DNA of 33,933 nt from Bauldia sp. Lineage in GTDB: Bacteria > Pseudomonadota > Alphaproteobacteria > Rhizobiales > Kaistiaceae. The DNA lies in the NCBI GenBank assembly GCA_020442095.1, contig JAGRKY010000112.1:1-33933 (forward strand). The letters are read 5' to 3'. Shown in pieces: positions 8,508 to 15,485 of this stretch (its first letter is position 1; each line of letters starts with the position of its first letter). The notes under the pieces were generated by a model. The model was not told where the DNA came from. It saw nothing but the letters and a program-made list of their open reading frames with translations, and ran no database searches. The position numbers and the translations under genes are program-made.

Positions 8508-9602
8508 CTACCAGTTCGGCGTGTACTTGTCGGCGTTCTCCTTGGTGATGACGAGCGTGCCGACCGTATCGGTGATCCGGGGCAGATCCTTTTCGTTGAT
8601 GTAGGCGTTCAACGGCTGCCCCTTCAGCGCCATGACCATGGCGACGCCGGCGTAATAGGATTCGTCGTAGGGCAGAACCAGCGTGGTGGCATTGAAGATA
8701 CCGTCTTCGATCTGCTTCATGCCGAGCTTGTTGCCGGCGTCGGAGAAGATGAGCACATCCTTACCCGGCTCAAGACCGGCCGCCTTGATGGCCGCGACGG
8801 CACCGAGCGTCATGTCGTCATAATGGGAGACGACGAAATCGAGATCGGGATGGACCTGCAGCGCATCCTGCGTGAGCTGACGAGCCACGCCGGGATCGAA
8901 GCGAGCCTCGGTCCGCGAAACGATCTCGACATTCGGGTATTTGGCGAGCCCGTTGTCGATCGCGTTCTCCCAGCGGGTGAAGAGGTCGGACCCCGCAAAG
9001 CCGCTCAGCGAAACGCCCGTGCAGGTTTCCTTGCCCTCACACGCGGACTTGAAGGCATTTTCGATGTGGAAGTCGAAATACGGCTGGCTCTGCATGGTCA
9101 CCGTGGCCGCGAGACCCTCCGTGTAATCGACGTCGCCGCACATCGTCAGGTCGAGCGAGACGACCGGCTTTCCGGTCGGGACAAGATAGTCCTTCCACAT
9201 CTTGCAGGCCGGCGCGTCCGCGGTGGGAGCAAATATGTAGCCGTCGAAGCCTTCCTGCACGGCGTTCTGGACGTGCTTCAGCTGCGCCTGCGGATTGAAG
9301 TTGGCGTCGAAGATCTTGAACGTGAATCCGAACTTGTCGGCCGCATCCTGCAAGCCCCTGAGGCGCGCCTCGCAGTAGCTGTTGGTGATGCATTCGGTCA
9401 CGTAGGCGATGTTCATCGGCTCATCGAGCTTCTCGCCGGCCTTGTCGAAGGCGACGACCTTCTGCACGGCTTCCGGGATCTGGTCGGGCGGAGAGGTATC
9501 CCGGGGATCGACATCCTGCGCCATTGCAAGGGTTGCGGTCGCAACCAGGACTCCGGCAAAGGCGAAAGGCCTGGCCACAAGCATGCTGTTCCGACGGATC
9601 AT
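8508..9602 (-). CDS. periplasmic substrate-binding protein (importer 1)
   Basis: A 364-residue ribose-type periplasmic binding protein (Peripla_BP_4 fold). A Sec signal peptide is clear: basic N-terminus MIRRN, hydrophobic stretch to about residue 26, and an AMA cleavage site before QDVDP. The start is the ATG at 9602 because AAAGGTGAG sits at the right distance; a GTG three codons upstream lies inside that sequence. Mature features are YVTECITNSYCEARLRG (hinge and first helix), VQEGFDGYIFAP and FSDAGNKLGMKQIEDG. Several cysteines in the mature part could form disulfides. Similarity to sugar-binding proteins is generic; the neighbourhood of amidases makes an amide or polar organic ligand possible. 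Confidence 0.9.
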   Translation of the reverse strand: MIRRNSMLVARPFAFAGVLVATATLAMAQDVDPRDTSPPDQIPEAVQKVVAFDKAGEKLDEPMNIAYVTECITNSYCEARLRGLQDAADKFGFTFKIFDANFNPQAQLKHVQNAVQEGFDGYIFAPTADAPACKMWKDYLVPTGKPVVSLDLTMCGDVDYTEGLAATVTMQSQPYFDFHIENAFKSACEGKETCTGVSLSGFAGSDLFTRWENAIDNGLAKYPNVEIVSRTEARFDPGVARQLTQDALQVHPDLDFVVSHYDDMTLGAVAAIKAAGLEPGKDVLIFSDAGNKLGMKQIEDGIFNATTLVLPYDESYYAGVAMVMALKGQPLNAYINEKDLPRITDTVGTLVITKENADKYTPNW

Positions 9603-9624
9603 TTTTCTCACCTTTCAGATGGAG

Positions 9625-9646
9625 GCTCCGTTGTGGAGCTTTTTTT
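9625..9646 (+). terminator. intrinsic-terminator-like hairpin facing against the operon
   Basis: On the plus strand GCTCC (9625-9629), a GTTGT loop and GGAGC (9635-9639) are followed directly by seven Ts. This has the form of a Rho-independent terminator for plus-strand transcription, although no plus-strand gene lies upstream. On the minus strand the same hairpin lies in the leader of the binding-protein gene, 22 bp before its ATG, preceded by an A-run, so it may instead shape that mRNA's 5' end. Confidence 0.5.
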
Positions 9647-9711
9647 CGAGCGGGCGAGGAGCGCGCCCCTGGCCGCCCACGCTCTTCGCACCTGCAGCAA
9701 AGCGCGTGCCA

Positions 9712-9725
9712 CTTCCCGACGTCGG
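9712..9725. repeat. 14-bp perfect palindrome upstream of the binding-protein gene
   Basis: TCCCGACGTCGGGA is perfectly palindromic with no loop, so it suits a dimeric DNA-binding protein better than an RNA hairpin. It lies in the 208-bp gap between amidase B and the binding-protein gene. A further short inverted repeat, GCTCA-N5-TGAGC, lies nearer the amidase stop (about 9786-9800). Neither has a T-tract. No convincing promoter was found here. Confidence 0.3.
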
Positions 9726-9810
9726 GAGTCCGCCGGCCGGCCCGGCAGAACCGGCTCCGGTGCCATGCGAATAAGCTTGCATCGCTCACCCGATGAGCAA
9801 CATGCGGAGG

Positions 9811-11304
9811 CTAGAGCGGCGGGGCGCTGACCGGCGGCTTCCGCCAATGGGTGAGTTGTTCGAACGCGTAGCCGAGCCGGATGAGGTCGGGCTCGTGGTA
9901 AGGTGGCGCGACGATCTCCATGCCTACTGGAACGCCGGTGTCCGAGAAGCCGGCCGGCACGCATATCGACGGAATCCGGGACTGCGAGGCGATGGTCGTA
10001 TTGGTCGGATAGCTCAGCACCGTCCAGCGACCGCTGCGCAGTGCCTCGTGGGTCGGTGTCAGCACCTGGCAGGCCGGGTAGCAGAGGCCGTCCAAGGCAT
10101 TTGCGGCAATCATGTTGAGGATGATCTGCTGGAACTCGACGCCGAGGACCGCCTTGCGGAAATACTCCGGATCGTCGGCGAAATCTTCCGGTCCCTCCTC
10201 GATCAGCGCAGGGATGAGCTCCAGACCCTTGTGGTAGAGTTCCGCCTCGACGATGGTCTCGAGCGCGGTATGGGCAAGGCTCGGCCTTTGCTTGAGGAAC
10301 CGGTTCACATCCGTCCGCGACCGGCTGATGTAGAGGGACGTTTCCGCGATATAATCCGCGAGCCCCGGCAGGCTCAGCTCGACCAGCTCGGCACCCGCAT
10401 CCGCCATCTGTTCGATCGCCTTGCGGACGACCGTATTGACCTGGGCGCAGTCGGGATCGTCGTCGCTCCCGAACGCTTCCTTGAGCACACCGAGCCGCGC
10501 CCCCTTCAACGCTCCGGCCTCGAGATGCCGGGTGTAGCTGCCCTTGTGATCGGCGACAGCGACGGCGCAGGTGTAGGGGTCGGCCGGATCGTAGCCGACG
10601 AGCGTATCGAGAACGATCGCCGCATCGGTGACCGTCCGCGCCATCGGTCCGGCGGTGTCCAGCGGGACAAGCAGCGGCGAGAGCCCCTTGCGGCTGATCA
10701 TGCCGGGCGTGACGCGAATGCCGACGAGATTGTTGGCGCTCGACGGCAGGCGGATCGATCCGCCCGTGTCCTCGCCGATCCCGACCGCCGCGAGATTGGC
10801 GGCAATCGCTGATCCGGTGCCACCGCTCGATCCGCCCGAGTCACGGTCAAGCGCATAGGGGCACTTCGTTTCGCCATGGACCGAGCCGAAACCCCACCAC
10901 GACGCCGCGAAGTCCGGCATGGTCGTCTTGCCGATGATGACCGCCCCGGCCTCGCGGAGTTTCGTGACGATGGTTGCGTCTTCGGTCGCCACATAACCCT
11001 TGAGCGCGATCGACCCGAAGCTCGCTTCCAGGCCCTTGATCTCGGCCTGATCCTTGATCGCAATCGGGATACCGTGAAGGGGGCCGACGAACTTGCCGCC
11101 ACTCGCGAATGCCTCGTCAAGCTTGCGGGCTTCGGCAACTGCATCCGGATTGAGGGTGATGAAGGCATTCAGCACCGGGCCGTCCTGGTCATAGGCGGAG
11201 ATCCGGTCGAGGTACATCTGGGTAAGCGTGGCACTGTCGAGCGTGCCCGCCCTGAAGGCCGCGTGGATGTCGGCGATCGTCGTTTCTTCGAGTTTGAATT
11301 GCAT
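9811..11304 (-). CDS. amidase signature family hydrolase (amidase B)
   Basis: A 497-residue amidase-signature enzyme. The catalytic triad is Lys84 (IAIKDQ), Ser159 in GGSSGG and nucleophile Ser183 in DTGGSIRLPS. The start MQFKLEE is preferred over a further upstream frame start because AAAGGA lies 8 bp before it and the N-terminus then aligns with amidase A. The two amidases share over half their residues by eye, including PSICVPxGFSDxGVPVGMEIV near the C-terminus, so they are duplicates that diverged. It follows the isochorismatase-like gene by 38 bp and precedes the importer. It probably hydrolyses an amide taken up by importer 1 or made by its neighbour; this is inferred from context. Confidence 0.92.
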   Translation of the reverse strand: MQFKLEETTIADIHAAFRAGTLDSATLTQMYLDRISAYDQDGPVLNAFITLNPDAVAEARKLDEAFASGGKFVGPLHGIPIAIKDQAEIKGLEASFGSIALKGYVATEDATIVTKLREAGAVIIGKTTMPDFAASWWGFGSVHGETKCPYALDRDSGGSSGGTGSAIAANLAAVGIGEDTGGSIRLPSSANNLVGIRVTPGMISRKGLSPLLVPLDTAGPMARTVTDAAIVLDTLVGYDPADPYTCAVAVADHKGSYTRHLEAGALKGARLGVLKEAFGSDDDPDCAQVNTVVRKAIEQMADAGAELVELSLPGLADYIAETSLYISRSRTDVNRFLKQRPSLAHTALETIVEAELYHKGLELIPALIEEGPEDFADDPEYFRKAVLGVEFQQIILNMIAANALDGLCYPACQVLTPTHEALRSGRWTVLSYPTNTTIASQSRIPSICVPAGFSDTGVPVGMEIVAPPYHEPDLIRLGYAFEQLTHWRKPPVSAPPL

Positions 11305-11342
11305 CCTGATGGTCCTTTGGACGACGGCTGTCTCCGCCTGTC

Positions 11343-12044
11343 TCACGCCGCCGATTTCTGCTTTCCGTCTCCGTCCGCTTTCCAGGCGGACAGCAGGTCC
11401 GCGCTGTCAGCAACCAGCCCGCAGTAGAGAGACATGATGCGGAGCGCGGCGTCCTCCATTTCCGGGTTGGAGCCGCGGACAAGATCGCGCGCCACGACGA
11501 CGCGGTAGCCCATGTTGCTGCCTTCGAAGGCAGCATTCAGCACGCAGCAGTCGGTGTAGGCACCGTTCAGCACGATGACCCGGGTGCCGAGATTTCTCAG
11601 CAGGAAATCGAGATCGGTCGCGTACCAGATCGACAGCCGTCGCTTGGTGCTGACGACGAGATCGTCGTCGAGGACCTCGGTGACGAAGTTGTTCCAGCGT
11701 GTCCCCTCGACGGCATGCTCGTCTATGTTGGGGATCGGACCGGAATAGAGGGGATAGGTCATCCGCCACGCGGCCTTGATGCCCTTGATATCGTCGACCC
11801 CTCCCCGCCGGACGACGCTGCGAACGTGGATTACCGGCACGCCGTTCGCCCGGGCGGCGCGATGAAACGCGTTGATCGGCTCGACGATCTCCCGTGCACG
11901 CGGTCCGGGACACGGGCAGTCCGGCGTGTCGGCCAGGTGCCCCTCGTGCATATCGATGGAGATCACAGCCGCGTCCGACGAATCGAGAAACTCGTCGAAG
12001 CCCGGCGGAAGTACCCGGCGTTCGCCGTAGACGTAAGTCTCCAT
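11343..12044 (-). CDS. isochorismatase-family cysteine hydrolase
   Basis: A 233-residue cytosolic hydrolase of the isochorismatase superfamily, which includes nicotinamidase, maleamate amidase and N-carbamoylsarcosine amidase. The expected Asp-Lys-Cys triad is visible as Asp31 (ISIDMHEGH), Lys134 (VSTKRRLS) and Cys167 (TDCCVLNAAF). Cysteine catalysis points to an amidohydrolase rather than the Asp-type isochorismatases. GGAGGA lies 7 bp before the ATG. It is the first gene of the amidase-importer block, so a promoter is expected in the 311-bp gap upstream. Its combination with amidases fits sequential amide cleavage; the substrate is unknown. Confidence 0.9.
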   Translation of the reverse strand: METYVYGERRVLPPGFDEFLDSSDAAVISIDMHEGHLADTPDCPCPGPRAREIVEPINAFHRAARANGVPVIHVRSVVRRGGVDDIKGIKAAWRMTYPLYSGPIPNIDEHAVEGTRWNNFVTEVLDDDLVVSTKRRLSIWYATDLDFLLRNLGTRVIVLNGAYTDCCVLNAAFEGSNMGYRVVVARDLVRGSNPEMEDAALRIMSLYCGLVADSADLLSAWKADGDGKQKSAA

Positions 12045-12355
12045 TGTGCATCCTCCGGTCGCGACAGGACATGAGTGCGCGCATCGGGCTGACGCGCGAA
12101 CACAGACGACGAGGCAACAAGAGTGCCAAGTGGGGCATTGGCCGAGTCATTCCTGCCGAGCGCGTGCGGATTGACGATACAGGCCGCAGCCCTCCCGAAG
12201 CGTGAGCAATCAGGGACAGTGGCCTGCATCTAATTTCAGCAAATGGCTCCGCGCGCGGCTTCGCGGGGCCGACACATGGTCCCGCACAAAGCGAGGGCGG
12301 TCATCGGGCGGCCGCGCTCAGGCGCACGCTGGCGAACATGGGGAGATGGCGCCCT
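12045..12355. other. intergenic region upstream of the amide-hydrolase/importer block
   Basis: About 310 bp between the winged-helix gene and the isochorismatase-like gene, both on the minus strand. It should hold a promoter for the block that follows, but no convincing -35/-10 pair was found. The shared island element is absent. The sequence is GC-rich except around 12218-12245. No gene was recognised. Confidence 0.4.
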
Positions 12356-12712
12356 TTACGCGAGGGACGCGAGTCTGGCCTTGAGCCCTTCTGCATAGTT
12401 CGCGAATGACTCCACGAACTCGGGGCTTGGGGCAAGCAGCGTGGTCTTGTGGTGCGGACCGCGCGGGACGCGAATGATGCTGCCGTCCTCAATCATCTTC
12501 GCGATCAGACGGTATCCGGTGCTGTAGCTCGTCTGCGAGCGTTTGATCAGCGTGGTCTTGCTGAGCGGCCTCCGCCGGAGATGGCACTCGACCAGCTCCA
12601 GCACGAGGTTCCAGTACGGGTCGGGACGGGCGCCCGGTATCGCGGCGTCGAAGGGGCGGCGGACCTTGTGCAGAAGATCGATCACGCGAGACAGTTCGTG
12701 ATCCGACAGCAT
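12356..12712 (-). CDS. small winged-helix (MarR-like) DNA-binding protein
   Basis: A 118-residue protein from the ATG at 12712, preceded by GAAGG; a longer GTG start at 12781 is possible but adds an unlikely Arg-rich leader. The centre reads LSKTTLIKRSQTSYSTGYRLIAKMIEDGSI followed by basic RGPHHKTT. This is the pattern of helix-turn-helix and recognition helix followed by a wing, as in MarR-like or winged-helix regulators. The C-terminal helix (PEFVESFANYAEGLKARL) could mediate dimerisation. No ligand domain is present. It lies inside the minus-strand run between the SDR and the hydrolase block, so it may be a local regulator. Family assignment is tentative. Confidence 0.6.
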   Translation of the reverse strand: MLSDHELSRVIDLLHKVRRPFDAAIPGARPDPYWNLVLELVECHLRRRPLSKTTLIKRSQTSYSTGYRLIAKMIEDGSIIRVPRGPHHKTTLLAPSPEFVESFANYAEGLKARLASLA

Positions 12713-12817
12713 GGGCTTCGCCTTCGTCTGCCGCAACCTGCGCGACGAATGGACCGGGAGATGATCGTTTAACCGGGGCACCGCGAATTCTCGGCTGGCT
12801 GGGCCGCCGACGCGGCT

Positions 12818-12852
12818 CTGGCTTCCCGTCAGCGGCCCTGGCTTCCCGTCAG
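12818..12852. repeat. 20-bp tandem duplication across a stop codon
   Basis: CTGGCTTCCCGTCAG occurs at 12818-12832 and again at 12838-12852, with similar flanks, giving a 20-bp period. The second copy contains the TGA stop of the SDR gene (12849-12851 on the minus strand). It is probably a recent slippage duplication in the 3' flank and has no effect on the protein. Confidence 0.7.
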
Positions 12853-13622
12853 TAGAAGCCGCAGCCGCCGTTCACATCGAGGGTGGCGCCGACGAAATAG
12901 CCGGCTTCGTCGGTCGACAGGAAATGAATCGCTGCCGCGATCTCTTCAGGATGCGCCGGACGCCCCATCGGGATCTTGCCCCACTCCACCGCCTGCACCT
13001 CCTCGCGGGTGACGCCGCGCTTCTCCGCCTCATTGGAGAGCGCCCTGAAATGCATCGGCGTGTTGATGTTGCCCGGCGCGACCGAGTTCACGCGGATCTC
13101 GGGCGCAAGCTCGGCCGCGGCCGCCTGCGTGTAGGAGATCAGTGCCGCCTTCGAGGCGCAATAGGGGCTGAAGAATCCGTGCCCCTCGCGTCCCCAGAAG
13201 CTCGTCACCAGAGTGATCGCGCCGCCGCCGGCCGCCCTCATCAGCGGCGCGCATACGCTGACGATCTTGACGTTGGCACGCAGGTTGACGCGCATCACGT
13301 TGTCCCAGACGTCCATGTCCATGGCGTCGACGGACACCGCCTCGTGGATGACCGCCGCGACCAGGGCGAGCGTCTTCAGCGGCAGCCCGGTCTGCTCGAT
13401 CAACGCCGGCAGCCGGTCGAGGTCGCTGTCGCTGGCGAGGTCGAGCTGCGCCGCCACGAACTGCCCGTCATAGGTCCGGCTGAGCTCGGCGGCGAGATCG
13501 TCGAGCGCGGGGACGCGGTCAATCATCAGGAGCGACCATCCCGCCTGCGCGTAGCGTATGCAGGTCGCGCGGCCGACCGCGCCCGCGGCCCCGGTGATCA
13601 AGGCCAGTTTCTGATCCGCCAA
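12849..13622 (-). CDS. SDR family oxidoreductase (SDR3), TTG start
   Basis: A 257-residue SDR starting at a TTG (13622). GGAGGAA lies 5 bp before it and the next residues MADQKLALITG put the cofactor motif TGAAGAVG at residues 10-17, so this start is well supported. Catalytic residues are Ser141, Tyr154 and Lys158 (YCASK). The strand-4 motif normally NNAG reads VAAVI (about 88-92), so the conserved Asn-Ala-Gly is absent, which is unusual in an otherwise intact classical SDR. The C-terminus is GATLDVNGG. It lies 59 bp after the MDR gene and may act on the product of that enzyme. Confidence 0.87.
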   Translation of the reverse strand: MADQKLALITGAAGAVGRATCIRYAQAGWSLLMIDRVPALDDLAAELSRTYDGQFVAAQLDLASDSDLDRLPALIEQTGLPLKTLALVAAVIHEAVSVDAMDMDVWDNVMRVNLRANVKIVSVCAPLMRAAGGGAITLVTSFWGREGHGFFSPYCASKAALISYTQAAAAELAPEIRVNSVAPGNINTPMHFRALSNEAEKRGVTREEVQAVEWGKIPMGRPAHPEEIAAAIHFLSTDEAGYFVGATLDVNGGCGFY

Positions 13623-13681
13623 TTCTTCCTCCTCAGTCGATGCCAGCGATCCGCCTGTCGAAGGCCGGATCGGGATTGAAG

Positions 13682-14755
13682 TCAGGCCCGCATGTCCACG
13701 AGCACCTTGAGTTCCGCGCCGGCGGGATCCAGCAGCGCATCGAACCCTTTCGCGACGACGTCGTCGGCCGCGATCCTCGAGGTCACGATCTTCTCGGCGG
13801 GAAGCGCACCGGTGGCGATCAGCGAGGCGATGCGCGGCCAATCCGCCGTGTGGAAACACCAGGTCGCCTCCAGCGTGATGTCCTTCACCGCCCACAGCAT
13901 CGCGTCGATGGTGGGACCGCCAAGGTGAAGTCCCACCTGCACCACGCGTCCCTGCCGCCTCACCGCCTGGGCGCAGGTGTTGAGCGAAGCCTCGAGCCCG
14001 ACGCATTCGAAGGCGACGTCGACGCCGACCCGCTCCTCGGTCATGTCGCGGACGGCTTCGACAACGTCCTCGGTCTTCGGATCGAGGATCAGCGCCTCGG
14101 GCACGAGCTTCTTCGCAAGCGCCCGCCGGTTCGGATTGGGCTCGGACACGGCGAGGAAGGTCGCGCCGGCGGCCTTGCAGCCGAGCAGGACGAGCGCACC
14201 GATCGGACCGAGGCCGGAAACCAGCACGCCGGAGCCGGGCAGCACGCGGCCGCGGTCGACGGCGTATTGCGCGACCGCGGTCGGCTCGACCATGGCGGCC
14301 TGCTCGTCGGTCATCGTCTCGGGCATGCGGTAGACGTTGTATTTCTTGACGACCGCCTGCTCCGCCATGCCGCCCCAGTGCCAGGAGAGGCCGACGGCCG
14401 CCATCTTCTCCGAGAGATGGAACAGCCCGCGGCGGCCGTAATAGTCGTCGCGGGGCGAGATCAGCGGCTGGATGGAGACCTTGTCGCCCGGCTTCACGTT
14501 GTCTACGGCCGATCCAACCTCGAGCACCCGAGCCGAAAACTCGTGGCCGAGCACCTGCGGCAGGACAGCGCCCGTGTAGATATGGGGCGTTGCCGGCGTG
14601 ACGATCGGGCCAGCGATGTATTCGTGGATATCCGTGCCGCAGATCCCGCAGAGGAGGGGCGCAATCCGCACCTCATCCGGCGCCAGTTCCTTCCCGGGTT
14701 CAGGGATGTCCTCGACCCGGATGTCACGCTTTGTGTGAAATCGGACTGCTTTCAT
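13682..14755 (-). CDS. zinc-dependent alcohol dehydrogenase, 2,3-butanediol dehydrogenase-like (MDR)
   Basis: A 357-residue medium-chain dehydrogenase that resembles BdhA-type (R,R)-butanediol dehydrogenases along its length. Catalytic zinc ligands are Cys36 (LCGICGTDIHEY), His71-Glu72 (GHEF) and Glu157 (MVEPTAVAQYAV). The Rossmann motif is GLGPIG (181-186), followed by an acidic strand end (VSEPNPNR) suggesting NAD(H). The four-cysteine structural zinc lobe is missing: the segment PLISPRDDYYGRRGLFHLSEKM has no cysteine, as in other BDH-type enzymes. GAGG precedes the ATG. It is the first gene of the minus-strand run and is preceded by the shared island element at 14831-14856. It probably oxidises a vicinal diol or polyol. 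Confidence 0.88.
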   Translation of the reverse strand: MKAVRFHTKRDIRVEDIPEPGKELAPDEVRIAPLLCGICGTDIHEYIAGPIVTPATPHIYTGAVLPQVLGHEFSARVLEVGSAVDNVKPGDKVSIQPLISPRDDYYGRRGLFHLSEKMAAVGLSWHWGGMAEQAVVKKYNVYRMPETMTDEQAAMVEPTAVAQYAVDRGRVLPGSGVLVSGLGPIGALVLLGCKAAGATFLAVSEPNPNRRALAKKLVPEALILDPKTEDVVEAVRDMTEERVGVDVAFECVGLEASLNTCAQAVRRQGRVVQVGLHLGGPTIDAMLWAVKDITLEATWCFHTADWPRIASLIATGALPAEKIVTSRIAADDVVAKGFDALLDPAGAELKVLVDMRA

Positions 14756-14830
14756 TGCGCGCCTCGGAGCCGCTGCCGTCAGAGCAGCGACTCCAATCCC
14801 CCCTTTACCGCAAACGGACCGCGCGATTGT

Positions 14831-14856
14831 TTTTCCAAACTAATCGTTCTGTCAAT
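14831..14856 (-). promoter_or_regulatory. shared island element, copy A (upstream of the MDR run)
   Basis: Read toward the MDR gene, it is ATTGAC-N11-TTTGGAAAA, ending 75 bp before the ATG. TTGACA could be a -35 hexamer with AACAAT 18 bp downstream as a weak -10. Its flank matches copy C (25582-25607) beyond the core: both have TATTTTCGA then TTTTAG on the plus strand next to GTCAAT. It is either a promoter, an operator, or both overlapped. Confidence 0.55.
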
Positions 14857-15140
14857 GTATTTTCGATTTTAGTATACCATTTTGGCGACCGCGAATGGGC
14901 CGGTGGTTGCGCGAGGCGACGCGGGCGCAAGGCCGCACGCAAAACGCGCCCGGTCCTGGACCATTGCGTCTGCGCCCGGCGGAAATGAGGATTGCTGCGA
15001 AGAGAGCGAAGATCCGCGCCGGGTTCTGGCCGTCGGCAAGGAGTCGACAGGAGCCGGAGATCAACCCGAGCCTGCTTCATTCGCATGCCCTGCGCCGGGG
15101 CCGGCGCCACCGCGGGCATGATATCTCGATTTCTATCATC

Positions 15141-15167
15141 TTGACTGATTTCTATTTTTTTGGAAAA
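15141..15167 (+). promoter_or_regulatory. shared island element, copy B (upstream of SDR4/importer 2)
   Basis: CTTGAC-N13-TTTGGAAAA (TTGAC at 15141-15145, TTTGGAAAA at 15159-15167) points toward SDR4. The spacing equals that of copy D. It lies 318 bp before the start codon, far for a simple promoter, and is flanked by ATGATATC repeats, so an operator or upstream activator site is as likely as a promoter. Confidence 0.45.
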
Positions 15168-15256
15168 AATGATATCAATCCTTCTCGGCCCGACCTTTTC
15201 CGGGGGCCGACGCAGCAGAAACCGAGATCGGCTTTCTCCTCCACTCCCTGATTTTC

Positions 15257-15398
15257 ATCCGAAATGGATAAAATGACGGGGTGCAGATGAGAGGAATTCG
15301 TCTGCGGATATGCCCCTGTATGCCGCGCGAAACGGGGATTTCTGGCTGACGCCGCGCCTATTTTTCCTGAAAACATTAAAAATCCGAAATGGATAAAA
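15257..15398 (+). repeat. pair of 17-bp repeats upstream of SDR4
   Basis: ATCCGAAATGGATAAAA occurs at 15257-15273 and at 15382-15398, 125 bp apart. Each contains the inverted arms ATCC-N5-GGAT. A second matching block, ATGACGGGGT, follows at 15273-15282 and 15418-15427; in the right-hand copy about 20 bp lie between the two blocks. This looks like a duplicated regulatory segment. The right-hand copy is about 90 bp before the SDR4 start and could lie near the promoter. Confidence 0.55.
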
Positions 15399-15485
15399 AG
15401 CGGCTATAGACCTTGTTATGACGGGGTACTATGCGCGCGGATCGGGCATGGCCGTCAGGTGTCGCCCGAGCACAGGGAGGAAGAT

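Larger units (their letters stand above)
14756..15485. other. 730-bp divergent control region
   Basis: This lies between the divergent MDR and SDR4 genes. Bases 14820-14880 and 15117-15415 are AT-rich against a GC-rich background; 14881-15116 is GC-rich with no protein-like frame. It holds two copies of the shared island element (separate entries) and a repeated 17-mer pair. ATGATATC occurs at 15118-15125 and 15169-15176, and GATTTCTAT at 15128-15136 and 15147-15155. A near-palindrome TAGTATACCA is at 14870-14879, and a weak stem CGGCCC/GGGCCG at 15186-15209. The density of repeats suggests multiple regulator-binding sites controlling both arms. Confidence 0.6.

Noticed and set aside
14870..14879. 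TAGTATACCA as a UxuR/ExuR-type GntR operator
   Set aside because: The GTATAC core is suggestive, but the flanks are not symmetric and no second copy was found near the other transcription units of the island.
14805..15119. A 104-residue minus-strand frame in the divergent control region
   Set aside because: Arg/Pro-rich with no recognisable motif, and it runs through the island element; more likely noncoding.
15186..15209. A short stem with protein-like reading SRPDLFRGP, resembling dispersed intergenic repeats of alphaproteobacteria
   Set aside because: Only one copy in the window and a 6-bp stem; a repeat family cannot be claimed without the rest of the genome.
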